DNA of 46,256 nucleotides, from contig BQJD01000029.1 of assembly GCA_021604525.1 (NCBI GenBank), forward strand, positions 1 to 46,256. Direction: 5' to 3'. Positions 35,808-45,286 of this stretch are shown in pieces (the stretch's first letter is position 1; each line of letters starts with the position of its first letter). The notes below the pieces were generated by a model, which saw only the letters and a list, made by a program, of their open reading frames with translations, was not told where the DNA came from and did not search any database. The translations under genes and the position numbers were made by a program. The DNA comes from a marine bacterium B5-7. GTDB lineage: Bacteria > Pseudomonadota > Gammaproteobacteria > Arenicellales > CAJQKF01.

Positions 35808-37556
35808 TTGAACTCATCAATATTTAGTTCAGAGTTTTTAATCGGTGCTGCGATCGGTTCCGGTATCACCGCGCTTGCAGCTGAGCGTGGTGACGCGGAT
35901 TTTCTGCTTGCCATCAATGCCGGTCGTTTACGAAATATGGGCGTGCCTTCCATCGCCTGCATGTTACCGGTATTCGATGCGGCCACATTGACTACCACCT
36001 TTGCTCGTGAAGAACTTACCCAATGTCATAAACCGGTACTGCTTGGAGTCAACGTTTGGGGTGAATCGATTGACCCACAGCGGATGATTGACGAGATTCG
36101 TGATTGTGGGTTCGCCGGCGCGGTCAACTTTCCAAGCTGTATGCACTATTCAAGATCAATGCAACAACTTTTGTCTCGGGCTGGGCGAGGTATCGAACAA
36201 GAGGTGGCCTTGCTGCGTGCAGTCAAACAAGCAGGTCTGGTATCGATGTTCTATTGTGCCACGAGAACCCAGGCGCGTCTGGCTGCCGATGCCGGAATCG
36301 ATCTGGTCTGCCTGAATCTGGGCTGGAATGTCGGCGGTGCGATGGGTCATCGCTCACGGGCGACGCTGGAAGAAGTGGCAACCATTGCGCGTGGCATCGG
36401 TCGGCTCATCAAGCGTATCAATCCCGAGACCCGTTTCCTGTTGGAAGGAGGCCCGATTGAAACTGGTGATGACCTGGGTCGAATTGTGTCGCTCGCGCCG
36501 ATTGATGGATATGTCGGTGGTTCGACAATTGAGCGCATTCCGCTTGAATCCTCGGTGTCCGATCAAATAGACCGCTTCAGACAGGCGAGCAAACAACGCA
36601 TGCAACTAACCGACAGGGACAGTCGCATCGTGTCATTCGCACGGAAATCTGGTTTCGTCGGTTGCTCGAAAAGTCAGCTTGCATACCTGCATCGATTGAG
36701 CGATATGTCGAGTAGTGGCCATCCGCTGCTCTGCCTGGCTGAAACGGGTATCGATATTGAACCGATGTTGTCGGTACTGAAGAACGCACGTCGACCTCAA
36801 GGGGAGATCTATCATGTTGATGTCGGCGGGGAAGAATATCCCGCCAGGGCACGACAACTGTTGTTCGGTCATAGTGACAGCGAGCCCAATCAATTGCCAC
36901 TGCTGGCTGACCCTGACATTGGATTGCTGGTTATTCACGCACCGCAACGTCTGCCTGCGGCAACGCAGCGTCGTTTAGCCCAGGCATTAACAGCAGGCGT
37001 GTTTCGAACAATAGGCACTCGTCGATCTCATGGTCTGCATCCACGAGTGATACTGGTTTCCCGTTTACCTCTGGCATCGTCGCATGTTGAACGTAATTTA
37101 ATTGAAGCCGGAATCGACCAGGCACTACTTGTATTGATGAAGGGCGGGGTGCTGCGAGCACCGCCGGTACGCGAGCGGATTGATGATCTCGTTGAACTAT
37201 TCGAAAAATCGTCATCGCGTGTCCTTGGTCGTCAATTCCAGAGAGAGTGGTTCTCAGCATCAGCGCTCAGGCAACTACATGCCTACCGCTGGCCTGGTAA
37301 CGATACGGAAGTTGATGCGTTTATTGGCTCCCTTGCCGGTCGTCCATTGAACGAACCGTTACAACGACAGACGGTTATGTCTTTGCTGGATACGGTACAC
37401 GCAGATGAGGTTGGGCGATCTTTTCGAACTGAGAAAGACCAGATCGTCGATGCATTGTGGCGTAACGGCTTCAACCGTGGCAGGACTGCGCAGGCACTTG
37501 GTGTGTCTCGCAAGACGCTATACAACAAGATGCGTCGGTTTGGTCTGAATGGTTAG
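35808..37556 (+). CDS. TIM-barrel / degenerate sigma54-activator core / Fis-HTH regulator
   Basis: A 582-residue fusion protein. Residues 1 to about 262 are a barrel of the PEP-hydrolase (Tm-1 C-terminal) family, matching the protein encoded at 45273: IGAAIGSGITALAAERGDAD, PVLLGVNV, GFAGAVNFPS, FLLEGGPIETGDD and GSTIERIPLE. Residues about 270-510 follow the order of a bacterial enhancer-binding AAA+ domain, but its ATPase is lost: Walker A is AETGIDIE (311-318, no Lys), the GAFTGA loop is missing and Walker B is LLVIHAP (373-379). The later APPVRERIDDL and YRWPGND motifs remain. Residues 541-580 are a Fis-type helix-turn-helix (GRTAQALGVSRKTLYNKM). The start is TTG with AGGA upstream. It probably regulates the barrel/ABC genes that follow, without acting as a sigma54 ATPase. 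Confidence 0.85.
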   Translation: MNSSIFSSEFLIGAAIGSGITALAAERGDADFLLAINAGRLRNMGVPSIACMLPVFDAATLTTTFAREELTQCHKPVLLGVNVWGESIDPQRMIDEIRDCGFAGAVNFPSCMHYSRSMQQLLSRAGRGIEQEVALLRAVKQAGLVSMFYCATRTQARLAADAGIDLVCLNLGWNVGGAMGHRSRATLEEVATIARGIGRLIKRINPETRFLLEGGPIETGDDLGRIVSLAPIDGYVGGSTIERIPLESSVSDQIDRFRQASKQRMQLTDRDSRIVSFARKSGFVGCSKSQLAYLHRLSDMSSSGHPLLCLAETGIDIEPMLSVLKNARRPQGEIYHVDVGGEEYPARARQLLFGHSDSEPNQLPLLADPDIGLLVIHAPQRLPAATQRRLAQALTAGVFRTIGTRRSHGLHPRVILVSRLPLASSHVERNLIEAGIDQALLVLMKGGVLRAPPVRERIDDLVELFEKSSSRVLGRQFQREWFSASALRQLHAYRWPGNDTEVDAFIGSLAGRPLNEPLQRQTVMSLLDTVHADEVGRSFRTEKDQIVDALWRNGFNRGRTAQALGVSRKTLYNKMRRFGLNG

Positions 37557-37583
37557 ACGTGTAAGGCAGTCGACAAGAAGATG

Positions 37584-38267
37584 TTATTTCACAACGCTCG
37601 GTAGATGTACCAAAGCATTAATCGTGCCTGGCCATAAAGACGGATGTTCAATCTCATTTTCGAGTCCCAACCCGAGTAAAGATCCGGACCAACCGTGTGA
37701 GTGCATGCTGCCTGCCACAGCCTGCGCTGCCGAGCTGCGTTGACGTAGAGAGGGAAAGCCCGCTGCAAAATCGGCTACTCTTGGCATTACAAATATGACG
37801 TCAGGGTTGATCTCTACCGCGGCTTTGGCCTCTTCTGCATCGGTTACAACTGCGATGATGCGGAATCCGAACGACTTGAATTGTGCCAGACAGCTTAACT
37901 CTCGATTATGATCGAGGTCGACATCGGCCAGTTGCCCTGAGAATTCCCTGTCCTGTTGACTGACACTGGGCAGGTTGGTCACCCATTTAATCTTCGCGTG
38001 CTTCAGCCGCTTGCCGGCGGATTGGATATTGAGTAATGGATTAGCCAAAAATAAACCGATCATGGTATCCGCAGCGAGTGGTGTCGTCTCGATGACATGG
38101 TCAATCAGTATTTCGGGTCCACGGTTTGAGGGTAGCAGTATCGCCACCTCTGCCGGCATGTCCGGGTGATCGAATCCCGGTCGGACGGTGATGATTTCGC
38201 CAGGCAGATCAGCCTCATTCAAACGCGGTGTTACGAACCAACGCATGAACGGTTGTGATTGTTGCAT
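37584..38267 (-). CDS. Diverged barrel-like protein, possible relative of the Tm-1/PEP-hydrolase family
   Basis: A 227-residue protein with no firm family match. Its middle follows the barrel family in order: IGLFLANPLLNIQSAG aligns with [29 protein letters not shown] with [15 protein letters not shown], and GFRIIAVVTDAEEAKAAVEI (about residues 135-154) with [18 protein letters not shown], then NPDVIFVMPRVADF with [11 protein letters not shown]. The glycine-rich start and the GGP motif of the active family members are missing, so it may be a non-enzymatic relative. It lies between the barrel-containing regulator gene (convergent, 27 bp apart) and the ABC operon (divergent). Relationship is inferred from pattern only. 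Confidence 0.65.
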   Translation of the reverse strand: MQQSQPFMRWFVTPRLNEADLPGEIITVRPGFDHPDMPAEVAILLPSNRGPEILIDHVIETTPLAADTMIGLFLANPLLNIQSAGKRLKHAKIKWVTNLPSVSQQDREFSGQLADVDLDHNRELSCLAQFKSFGFRIIAVVTDAEEAKAAVEINPDVIFVMPRVADFAAGFPSLRQRSSAAQAVAGSMHSHGWSGSLLGLGLENEIEHPSLWPGTINALVHLPSVVK

Positions 38268-38813
38268 CTATAAAAATTCCAGAAGCGGTTTTGGTGAATC
38301 TGATTTAACTCGCATTGGTTAACCCTCCATGCCTTCTGTGTATAGCTTGATCCACATTAAGTATTGGACCGGGTATACATAATTCATCAAAATTTCAGAA
38401 GTCAATCTTGAAACAGATGACAAATTGCCGTTACAACTTGAAACAGATTGAAGCAAATGCTTGTGATTCTCATATACCGGGTATTGGCATATTTATCTAA
38501 AAAGTTACCCAATTTTACACAACTTTACTTAAAAGCTCTCTTGCACGCCTGGTTTTGTGGGAGTACGCTTTTTGGCCAAGATCAAGACTGGTCAGTGTTT
38601 ACGGTTATTTCCGAGCCAGATCAGCCGACACAGGATCAAGACCCAATCAAATATACGGGCAATCGAAAGAGTATAACGATGGGCGCCAATAGTCCGCTTG
38701 ATGCGGCATGATATTTTGGCAGCACCACATTCAGGAGTGAGTCGATGGTTGTGTTCAATTCGGACACTTTTCGTACTTTGGCGGGCGGCTAAGTTGCATA
38801 CACTGCATTTGCA
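38268..38813. promoter_or_regulatory. Long divergent control region before the ABC operon
   Basis: A 546-bp stretch without a convincing gene, AT-richer than its surroundings. It contains CTTGAAACAGAT twice as a perfect direct repeat, at 38407-38418 and 38437-38448, exactly 30 bp apart, and GATCAAGAC twice (38580-38588 and 38634-38642). The exact three-helical-turn spacing of the first pair suits cooperative binding of a regulator on one face of DNA; the Fis-HTH regulator encoded nearby is an obvious candidate. No strong ribosome binding site precedes the first ABC gene. Confidence 0.5.
38407..38448. repeat. Perfect 12-bp direct repeats 30 bp apart
   Basis: CTTGAAACAGAT occurs at 38407-38418 and 38437-38448 in the same orientation. 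Both copies lie about 370-400 bp before the ABC permease start and about 140-180 bp before the leftward gene. Confidence 0.6.
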
Positions 38814-39824
38814 ATGAAGCAGTTCATTGAGCGTCATACCTTCTGGGCAGTGATGATTATGATTGCTGTCATTGTGTTTGCGTGGGCGCTTTTTGCTGTT
38901 TGGCCCGAGTGGTTGATCGATGCCATCGGACGCAAGAAAACTTTCGTCAACACCCTGTTCAACGGCATCACCCTGGGTGGTTTGTATTTCATTGTCGCCA
39001 GCGGATTTACCCTTGTATTCGGTTTGATGCGCAATGTGAATCTTGCCCATGGATCAATGTATCTGTTGGGTGGATACATTGGTTACGAAGTTGCCGAGGC
39101 AAGCGGAAGCTGGTTTCTCGGACTCATTGTTGCGTTCCTGGCTATTGCCATCACGGGTGTTCTATTACAGGTGCTGGTATTTCGCCGTATGGAGGGTGAC
39201 GACCTTCGTCAGACCCTGATAACAATCGGCATCTCGATAATTGCCGCCGATCTGATGCTGGCGGTATGGACCGGCACCACGTACCAGTTTGATCCACCTG
39301 AATGGCTGTATGGGGCGGTCAATCTGCCTATTATCTCGGTTATCAAATCGTCGGGCGATGCAGTTTATATAAAGTACCCGATGTATCGTCTGTCGGTGCT
39401 GGTGGTGGCGATTGCGGTCGGAATCGCACTGTGGCTTTTCCTCAATCGCACGCGCATCGGCATGATGATTCGTGCCGGCGTGAACGATCGCGAGATGCTG
39501 TCGGCTTCAGGCGTCAACGTGCAACTCGTCTTTGCCCTGGTGTTCGGTATCGGTGCCGGACTCGCCGGGTTTGCCGGTGTGATTGGTGGCACGGCGTTAT
39601 CGATCGCACCCGGTGAGGATGTCCGATATCTGCTGGCCTCGCTGATCGTGGTGATCGTCGGCGGTCTCGGTTCAGTACCGGGCGCGGCCATCGGAGCGCT
39701 GTTGATTGGTCTCGCAGAACAGTTCGGTCTGGCTTACTTTCCAACTTATGGGGTGGTGTTGACGTTCATCATCATGGTGGTTGTGCTTGCTGTCCGGCCA
39801 CAGGGAATCATGGGGGGGCGTTAG
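38814..39824 (+). CDS. Branched-chain amino acid-type ABC transporter permease (LivH-like)
   Basis: A 336-residue inner-membrane permease of the hydrophobic-amino-acid uptake class. An extra N-terminal helix (residues about 10-35) precedes the conserved opening LFNGITLGGLYFIVASGFTL and VNLAHGSMYLLGGYIG; later NDREMLSASGVN (the coupling region that touches the ATPases) and AGFAGVIGGTALSI are typical. It begins a five-gene importer run and pairs with the LivM-like permease three bases downstream. In systems of this class the ligand ranges from branched amino acids to urea, amides or aromatic acids, and it cannot be read here. No clear Shine-Dalgarno precedes the ATG. Confidence 0.93.
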   Translation: MKQFIERHTFWAVMIMIAVIVFAWALFAVWPEWLIDAIGRKKTFVNTLFNGITLGGLYFIVASGFTLVFGLMRNVNLAHGSMYLLGGYIGYEVAEASGSWFLGLIVAFLAIAITGVLLQVLVFRRMEGDDLRQTLITIGISIIAADLMLAVWTGTTYQFDPPEWLYGAVNLPIISVIKSSGDAVYIKYPMYRLSVLVVAIAVGIALWLFLNRTRIGMMIRAGVNDREMLSASGVNVQLVFALVFGIGAGLAGFAGVIGGTALSIAPGEDVRYLLASLIVVIVGGLGSVPGAAIGALLIGLAEQFGLAYFPTYGVVLTFIIMVVVLAVRPQGIMGGR

Positions 39825-39827
39825 AAG

Positions 39828-40898
39828 ATGGATACGGACCGATTGTTCAATAAAAGCAATCCCTTTGCGGCCATACCCGCGTGGTCCTGGATTATCGGGC
39901 TATTGCTGATTCTTTATCCGTCATTCGCCTCCGACTTTTTCACCTATCAAATTGGCGCCTACTCACTGTTACTTGGCACCGTCGCCTTGTCATTGATGAT
40001 GCTGGCGGGCTACGGCGGCATGGTCAGTCTCGCGCAACTCACCGTTGCCGGGCTGGCCGGTTATCTGATGGCGATATTGGGTGACAACAGCGTCGGCGTC
40101 ATGGGGCTTGGCTGGCCGTGGTGGCTGGCGGTCATCGTATCGGTGTTCGCGGCTGCGATCTTCAGTGCGTTTATCGGCGCAATTTCGGTTCGCACCGAGG
40201 GTATCTATACCATCATGATCACCCTCGCCATTGCCGTCGCATTCTTTTACTTCGTGCGTCAGAACTACACGCTGTTCAATGGTTTTACCGGATTTGCCGG
40301 GGTTGAACCACCTACGCTGTTCGGAATTTACTGGCGTGATCCAGTGCCGTTTTATTATTTGTCATTGGCGGTAGCCACAGGTTTTGTTGGTGCTGTGCTG
40401 AATGCCTCTCGTTCCACCTTTGGACTGTCCCTCATGGCGATTCGTGACAACCCGCGCCGCATGCGTGCGCTGGGCTACAACGTTGCCGCGCATCGCATTG
40501 CCGCCTATTTCATGTCGGGAATCATAGCCGGCACCGCCGGCGTACTGCTGGTCTGGTTCAATGGTCGTATCTCACCGGGCACCGTGGGTGTTGATGTGGT
40601 CATCGATATCCTGGTGATTGCCGTGGTTGGTGGATTGCGTCATCCAATTGGCCCTTTTCTAGGCGCAATCGCCTTTGTGTTACTTGAGAATTTTGCAATA
40701 GATTTGATCGACCGGGAACGCTTCAATACCGTAATCGGTCTGGCGTTTTTATTGGTCGTCATTTTTTCTCCGGACGGAATTCTGGGTCTGTGGAAACGCC
40801 TGCGCCCGAAACTCCGTCTCGGAAAAAGTGTGCCATCCGCTGCGGCTGGTACAACACCGACTGACTCGCATGTGTCGGAGTCGGTCAAAGAAGTTTAA
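39828..40898 (+). CDS. Branched-chain amino acid-type ABC transporter permease (LivM-like)
   Basis: A 356-residue permease of the LivM class with about nine to ten membrane helices. Characteristic parts are LSLMMLAGYGGMVSLAQLTVAG, split here as LSLMMLAGYGGMV and SLAQLTVAG, TEGIYTIMITLAIA, the cytoplasmic coupling loop AIRDNPRRMRALGYNV and a C-terminal FSPDGILGLW. A hydrophilic tail of about 35 residues follows the last helix. The gene starts three bases after the LivH-like gene ends, so translation is coupled. The two permeases form the membrane channel of the importer. Confidence 0.93.
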   Translation: MDTDRLFNKSNPFAAIPAWSWIIGLLLILYPSFASDFFTYQIGAYSLLLGTVALSLMMLAGYGGMVSLAQLTVAGLAGYLMAILGDNSVGVMGLGWPWWLAVIVSVFAAAIFSAFIGAISVRTEGIYTIMITLAIAVAFFYFVRQNYTLFNGFTGFAGVEPPTLFGIYWRDPVPFYYLSLAVATGFVGAVLNASRSTFGLSLMAIRDNPRRMRALGYNVAAHRIAAYFMSGIIAGTAGVLLVWFNGRISPGTVGVDVVIDILVIAVVGGLRHPIGPFLGAIAFVLLENFAIDLIDRERFNTVIGLAFLLVVIFSPDGILGLWKRLRPKLRLGKSVPSAAAGTTPTDSHVSESVKEV

Positions 40899-40911
40899 GC
40901 AGAAATTCAAA

Positions 40912-40918
40912 AGAGGAG
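40912..40918 (+). promoter_or_regulatory. Strong ribosome binding site of the binding-protein gene
   Basis: AGAGGAG lies six bases before the ATG at 40925. It is the best Shine-Dalgarno in the operon, consistent with high output of the periplasmic binding protein relative to the permeases. Confidence 0.8.
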
Positions 40919-40924
40919 ATAAAC

Positions 40925-42172
40925 ATGTCTGGATTTGTCCGAAAAACCCTGGTGGTTGCGGCGGCTTTGTCGATATCCGGCACGGCGGTTGCCCAGGATT
41001 CAATCAAGATGGGAGCGCTGGCTACTCTCGAAGGTGCCTTTACCGTGCTTGGTGAGGATGGCATGCGCGGTGTCAAGATGGCGCTCGAGGAGTTTGGCTA
41101 CGAGGCCGGCGGCAAGAAAATCGAACTCATCACCGGTTCATCCGATGCATCGCCCGATAGCGCCGTGCGAGCGGCGCGCAAGTTGGTTGAGCAGGACGGC
41201 GTGCCGATCCTCATTGGTCCGCTATCCGGGTCTGAAGGTCTCGCAATCAAGGACTATGCCAAGACCCAACCGGATGTAACCTTCCTCAATGGTACATCGG
41301 CTGCCCAGGACACCACTTTGCGGGCGCCAGCGGAGAATTTTTTCCGTTTCAGTACCGATGGTGCGCAATGGATGGCAGGTCTTGGTGAGTATGCCTATAA
41401 CGAGAAAGGCTATCGAAAGGTCGCCGTATTGGCAGAGGATTATTCCTTCCCATACACCCAGGTATTTGGTTTCCTTGAACCGTTTTGCAGACTCGGTGGC
41501 GAAGCACCGATCGATGCACGTTTTTGGGTGCCTATCGGTAACAAGGATTACTCCTCGGTTATTGCCGCACTGCCGGATGATGTGGATGCCATCTATGTTG
41601 CTTTGGGCGGTGCCGATGCGGTCAACTTCCTCACCCAATTCGAGCAGGCGGGTGGCGAATTACCGCTGATCGGTGGATCCATTACGGTCGACCAGTCGGT
41701 ACTTGGATCCAAGGGACGTACCCGTCAGTTCGTGGTTGGTACGCCATCCGCCGGACCGGTATCGGATACTTGGGACGATCCACGCTGGGCGGCGTTTGTA
41801 GCAGCGTACCAAAAGCAGTTCCCCGATGGTTTTCCTTCACCGTCGCTGTTTGCACACGGTTATTACATCAATACCAAGGCCGCTTTACTTGCGCTTAATG
41901 AGGTCGGTGGTGATTTATCCGATGGCGGCAAAAAGTATCGTGAGGCACTTTCCAACCTGGAATTCGATACACCGACCGGCATGGTCAAGCTGGACGAACG
42001 TCGTGAGGCGATCGCCGATATTTTCCTGACCGAGGTGATCGAAGGCCCGGATGGCAACTTGCTGAACAAGACCATCAAGGTCATTCCGCAGGTAAACCAG
42101 ACTCTGGGTGTACCGTATGAAAAATTCCTCGAATATGGCCAGGTCGGACGTGAAAACCCGAGCTGCGAATAG
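40925..42172 (+). CDS. ABC transporter periplasmic substrate-binding protein (Liv-type)
   Basis: A 415-residue type I periplasmic binding protein. The signal peptide ends near GTAVA-QD. The mature chain starts IKMGALATLEGAFTVLGEDG, in the position of the usual ligand-binding strand of the family, and continues with RAARKLVEQDGVPILIGPLS and LNGTSAAQDTTLR; YVALGGADAVNFLTQFEQAG marks the second lobe. It is nearer the group that binds amides, urea or aromatic compounds than to classical LivJ, but this is an impression only. It lies within the importer operon, 26 bp after the LivM-like gene and 17 bp before the first ATPase gene. Confidence 0.93.
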   Translation: MSGFVRKTLVVAAALSISGTAVAQDSIKMGALATLEGAFTVLGEDGMRGVKMALEEFGYEAGGKKIELITGSSDASPDSAVRAARKLVEQDGVPILIGPLSGSEGLAIKDYAKTQPDVTFLNGTSAAQDTTLRAPAENFFRFSTDGAQWMAGLGEYAYNEKGYRKVAVLAEDYSFPYTQVFGFLEPFCRLGGEAPIDARFWVPIGNKDYSSVIAALPDDVDAIYVALGGADAVNFLTQFEQAGGELPLIGGSITVDQSVLGSKGRTRQFVVGTPSAGPVSDTWDDPRWAAFVAAYQKQFPDGFPSPSLFAHGYYINTKAALLALNEVGGDLSDGGKKYREALSNLEFDTPTGMVKLDERREAIADIFLTEVIEGPDGNLLNKTIKVIPQVNQTLGVPYEKFLEYGQVGRENPSCE

Positions 42173-42189
42173 TTTGCAGATCTAGCGCG

Positions 42190-42981
42190 ATGCCAGCAAC
42201 CGACGCGCTCTCCCGACTGCAAAGTGCCGGGCTTTATGCCTTGGAGCTTGAAGCCGTCAATCGCCATTTCGGTGCGCTGGTGGCGCTTGCCGATATTAAT
42301 CTGACGGTGCGTTCGGGAGAGCGGCGTGCGGTTCTTGGATCCAACGGCGCGGGCAAGACCACGCTGTTTAATGCAATCACCGGGGATTTTCCCCCAACCA
42401 CCGGGCGGGTGCGTTTTTTCGGTGAGGATGTCACCGACCTGCCGACTTATGAACGGGTGCGGCGCGGTCTGCGTCGCACCTATCAGATATCCCAGTTGTT
42501 CGGTGGCTTGAGTGTTATCGACAACATCTACCTGGCATGTCGCGGGGTCACTCGTCGGCGTTATTCATTAAAGCGGCCGGCGCTTGACGATACCTCCATG
42601 CAGGCGGCCGAGACACTGCTTGAGGCTGTTCATCTCGAATCGTCGCGCGACGTTCTGGTGGCGGAACTCAGCTATGGTCGTCAGCGACAGCTTGAAATTG
42701 CTCTGGCGCTTGCCGGTGCGCCACGACTGATATTGTTAGATGAACCGGCTGCCGGACTATCGCCGGCAGAGCGAGGAGAGCTGATCGAAATACTCGGCTC
42801 TCTTCCCGAACATATCGGCTACATCATTATCGAGCACGACATGGACGTGGCTCTGCGAGTCGCTCAAAGCGTGACCATGATGCACAACGGACGCATCTTC
42901 AAGGAAGGCACGCCAGAGGAAATCGAGAATGATCCCGAGGTGCAGGAACTCTATCTCGGCATAGGGCATGGTCATGGCTGA
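42190..42981 (+). CDS. ABC transporter ATP-binding protein (LivG-like)
   Basis: A 263-residue cytoplasmic ATPase of the LivG class. Walker A is GSNGAGKTT (residues 50-58), the Q-loop is in YQISQLFGGLSVIDN, the signature is the LivG variant LSYGRQRQLEIA, Walker B is LILLDEPAAGLSP and the switch His is in IIEHDMDVAL. All catalytic residues are intact. The gene overlaps the following fusion ATPase gene by 14 bp. It would pair with the LivF-like half of that protein to power the importer. Confidence 0.95.
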   Translation: MPATDALSRLQSAGLYALELEAVNRHFGALVALADINLTVRSGERRAVLGSNGAGKTTLFNAITGDFPPTTGRVRFFGEDVTDLPTYERVRRGLRRTYQISQLFGGLSVIDNIYLACRGVTRRRYSLKRPALDDTSMQAAETLLEAVHLESSRDVLVAELSYGRQRQLEIALALAGAPRLILLDEPAAGLSPAERGELIEILGSLPEHIGYIIIEHDMDVALRVAQSVTMMHNGRIFKEGTPEEIENDPEVQELYLGIGHGHG

Positions 42982-45286
42982 GCGGGCTGCACAGCGCCGC
43001 AGTCGTGACGACGCCGTCCTCAAGGTCAGCGGGTTGCACGTTTACTATGGCCAGTCCCACGCACTGCAGGGTGTCAATTTAACGCTGGAGCAGGGTGTCC
43101 ATGCGGTGGTCGGTCGCAACGGCATGGGCAAGACCACCCTGTGCGATACCATTATGGGCTTGCTGCGTCCGAAGTCGGGATCGATAAGATTCCATGGCGA
43201 GGAGATCGGCGGCGAACCGTCGTATCGAATTGCTGCCAGAGGTATCGGCTACACGCCACAGGGAAGACGACTGTGGCCGTCGTTGAGTGTGGCCGAACAT
43301 CTTGCCCTGTCCGATCGCGGCGGTGTCTGGACCACGGAGCGTATCTACGAAATCTTTCCTCGACTAGCCGAGCGACGTCAGAATGGTGCCGGTCAATTGT
43401 CGGGTGGCGAACAACAGATGCTGGCGATATCGCGGGCATTATTGCAGGACCCTGAACTGCTGGTGCTGGATGAACCTACCGAAGGCCTGGCACCGGTTAT
43501 CGTCGAGCACGTCGAACGTGTACTGGCTGATCTTGCGGCCGAACGCGATGTATCCATTCTGCTGATCGAACAAAATATTGCAGTGGCCACAGCCATAGCA
43601 AAGGACGTTGCGATCATGGTGAACGGTCGCATCAGCCGTGTCATGCCAGCAGAACAGCTTGCCTCGGATCGACATCTGCAAGAGCGCCTGCTGGGTGTCG
43701 GTCGTCATTCTCTCGATGACGTTGAACTTGCCGATGTGCCTGCTGACATGCCGACAATTTCATCAGACGGCATGCAACCACCCGATTCATACGTGAAACC
43801 ACAACGCGATGTTCCAACGGCAACAACTTCCGCCGGAAATGTCACCGACTCATTGGTCTATGTACCGCCGACTCGCTGGTCGAGTGCTGTATGGAACGAG
43901 CGCACGACCGCTTCGGCTTCTACCAATCGTGCCCGTGATGCCGTGACAATTGAGTCACCCGTGCGTCCCTTCGACAACAAGCCTGAACCCCTGTTTACCG
44001 AGTCGTTAACGCCGCTTGATGCACTGCTTGGGGAAGATGTTTACGTTGCCGGTACCTTTGATACAAAAGGTGTCGAGCTGAACTATATTCGCGACCAAAT
44101 CGCCAATCATGGCTTGCGTGTCAAGACGGTCGATCTGTCGACTTCCGGCAAGCCGTCGGCGGCCGACGTACCGCCACATCTTGTCGCAGCCTATTGCCCG
44201 GGTGGCGCCAGTGCGGTGTTCACAGGTGATCGTGGAGGTTCGGTAGGCGCCATGGCCGAAGCGTTCAAGAACTGGCTACGACGCCAGCGCGGCATTGCTG
44301 GCGTTATTTCAGCCGGTGGTTCAGGTGGTACCTCTCTCGTGACTCCGGCAATGCGCGCATTACCGGTGGGCGTGCCGAAGGTTATGGTGTCAACAGTTGC
44401 CTCCGGTGACGTTGGTCGTTATGTGGGTCCGTCTGACATCATGATGATGTATTCGGTGACCGATGTTCAGGGCCTGAACCGGATATCCCGCAAGGTGTTG
44501 ACCAATGCTGCCAATGCCCTTGCCGGTATGGTGATGGATGCCGGTTCACATCGCGGATCGAAAAAGTCTGATCGAAAAGCCGCACGGGAAAATGACAAGC
44601 CGGGCCTTGGCCTGACCATGTTCGGGGTAACCACGACCGCTGTTCAGCAAATTACATCGTTACTTGAATCGGACTACGATTGCCTGGTATTTCACGCCAC
44701 CGGTACCGGTGGCCGGTCCATGGAAAAGCTGGTGGATAGCGGCATGTTGAGCGCCGCTATTGATCTGACCACCACTGAAATTTGCGACATGCTGATGGGT
44801 GGCGTGTTTCGTGCAGATGAAGATCGTTTCGGCGCGTTCATTCGTAACCGCATTCCTTATGTCGGCTCGGTCGGCGCGCTTGATATGGTCAACTTCGGCG
44901 CGCGGGATACGGTGCCTGAGCGTTACGCCAGTCGAACATTCGTTGAACACAATCCACAGGTTACCCTGATGCGAACCACTGCCGAGGAAAATGTCCGAAT
45001 GGGTGAGTGGATAGTCGCACGACTCAACCAGATGACGGGTCCGGTGCGCTTTGTGTTGCCAGAAGGCGGCGTGTCCGCGCTCGATAAACCCGGGCAACCG
45101 TTTCACGATCCGCAAGCCAATAGTGCACTGTTCGATACCATCAACAGACGCTTCGAGGAATCATCCAACCGGCGGTTGATTCGCACTCCGCACCATATCA
45201 ACGATCCCGAGTTTGCCAGAGTCATAGTCGATGCCCTGGAAGCCGTAAACCCTTTGCAGAGGACAACACGAAATGCCACGTTTTAA
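42968..45286 (+). CDS. Fusion: LivF-like ABC ATPase + Tm-1-like (UPF0261) ATP-binding domain
   Basis: A 772-residue fusion. Residues about 17-245 are a complete LivF-type ATPase: Walker [10 protein letters not shown] (49-57), Q-loop YTPQGR, signature LSGGEQQ (144-150) and Walker [14 protein letters not shown] (164-176); the switch position is LIEQN, as in other LivF proteins. Residues about 246-355 are a hydrophilic, Pro/Thr/Ser-rich linker. Residues about 357-765 are a full Tm-1-like domain ([80 protein letters not shown]). The frame is open throughout. It overlaps the LivG-like gene and the barrel gene by 14 bp each. In plants, Tm-1 has this domain plus the barrel in one chain. A role in coupling uptake to processing of the solute is inferred. 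Confidence 0.93.
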   Translation: MVMAERAAQRRSRDDAVLKVSGLHVYYGQSHALQGVNLTLEQGVHAVVGRNGMGKTTLCDTIMGLLRPKSGSIRFHGEEIGGEPSYRIAARGIGYTPQGRRLWPSLSVAEHLALSDRGGVWTTERIYEIFPRLAERRQNGAGQLSGGEQQMLAISRALLQDPELLVLDEPTEGLAPVIVEHVERVLADLAAERDVSILLIEQNIAVATAIAKDVAIMVNGRISRVMPAEQLASDRHLQERLLGVGRHSLDDVELADVPADMPTISSDGMQPPDSYVKPQRDVPTATTSAGNVTDSLVYVPPTRWSSAVWNERTTASASTNRARDAVTIESPVRPFDNKPEPLFTESLTPLDALLGEDVYVAGTFDTKGVELNYIRDQIANHGLRVKTVDLSTSGKPSAADVPPHLVAAYCPGGASAVFTGDRGGSVGAMAEAFKNWLRRQRGIAGVISAGGSGGTSLVTPAMRALPVGVPKVMVSTVASGDVGRYVGPSDIMMMYSVTDVQGLNRISRKVLTNAANALAGMVMDAGSHRGSKKSDRKAARENDKPGLGLTMFGVTTTAVQQITSLLESDYDCLVFHATGTGGRSMEKLVDSGMLSAAIDLTTTEICDMLMGGVFRADEDRFGAFIRNRIPYVGSVGALDMVNFGARDTVPERYASRTFVEHNPQVTLMRTTAEENVRMGEWIVARLNQMTGPVRFVLPEGGVSALDKPGQPFHDPQANSALFDTINRRFEESSNRRLIRTPHHINDPEFARVIVDALEAVNPLQRTTRNATF

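Noticed and set aside
38448-38711. An 87-codon frame in the control region before the ABC operon
   Set aside because: No ribosome binding site, no recognisable features and overlap with the direct repeats; probably a chance frame.
38784-38797. A GG-N10-GC pair resembling a sigma54 promoter
   Set aside because: The -24 part reads CGGCGG rather than TGGCAC, and the transcript would start only about five bases before the ATG at 38814. The nearby regulator also lacks the motifs needed to activate sigma54.
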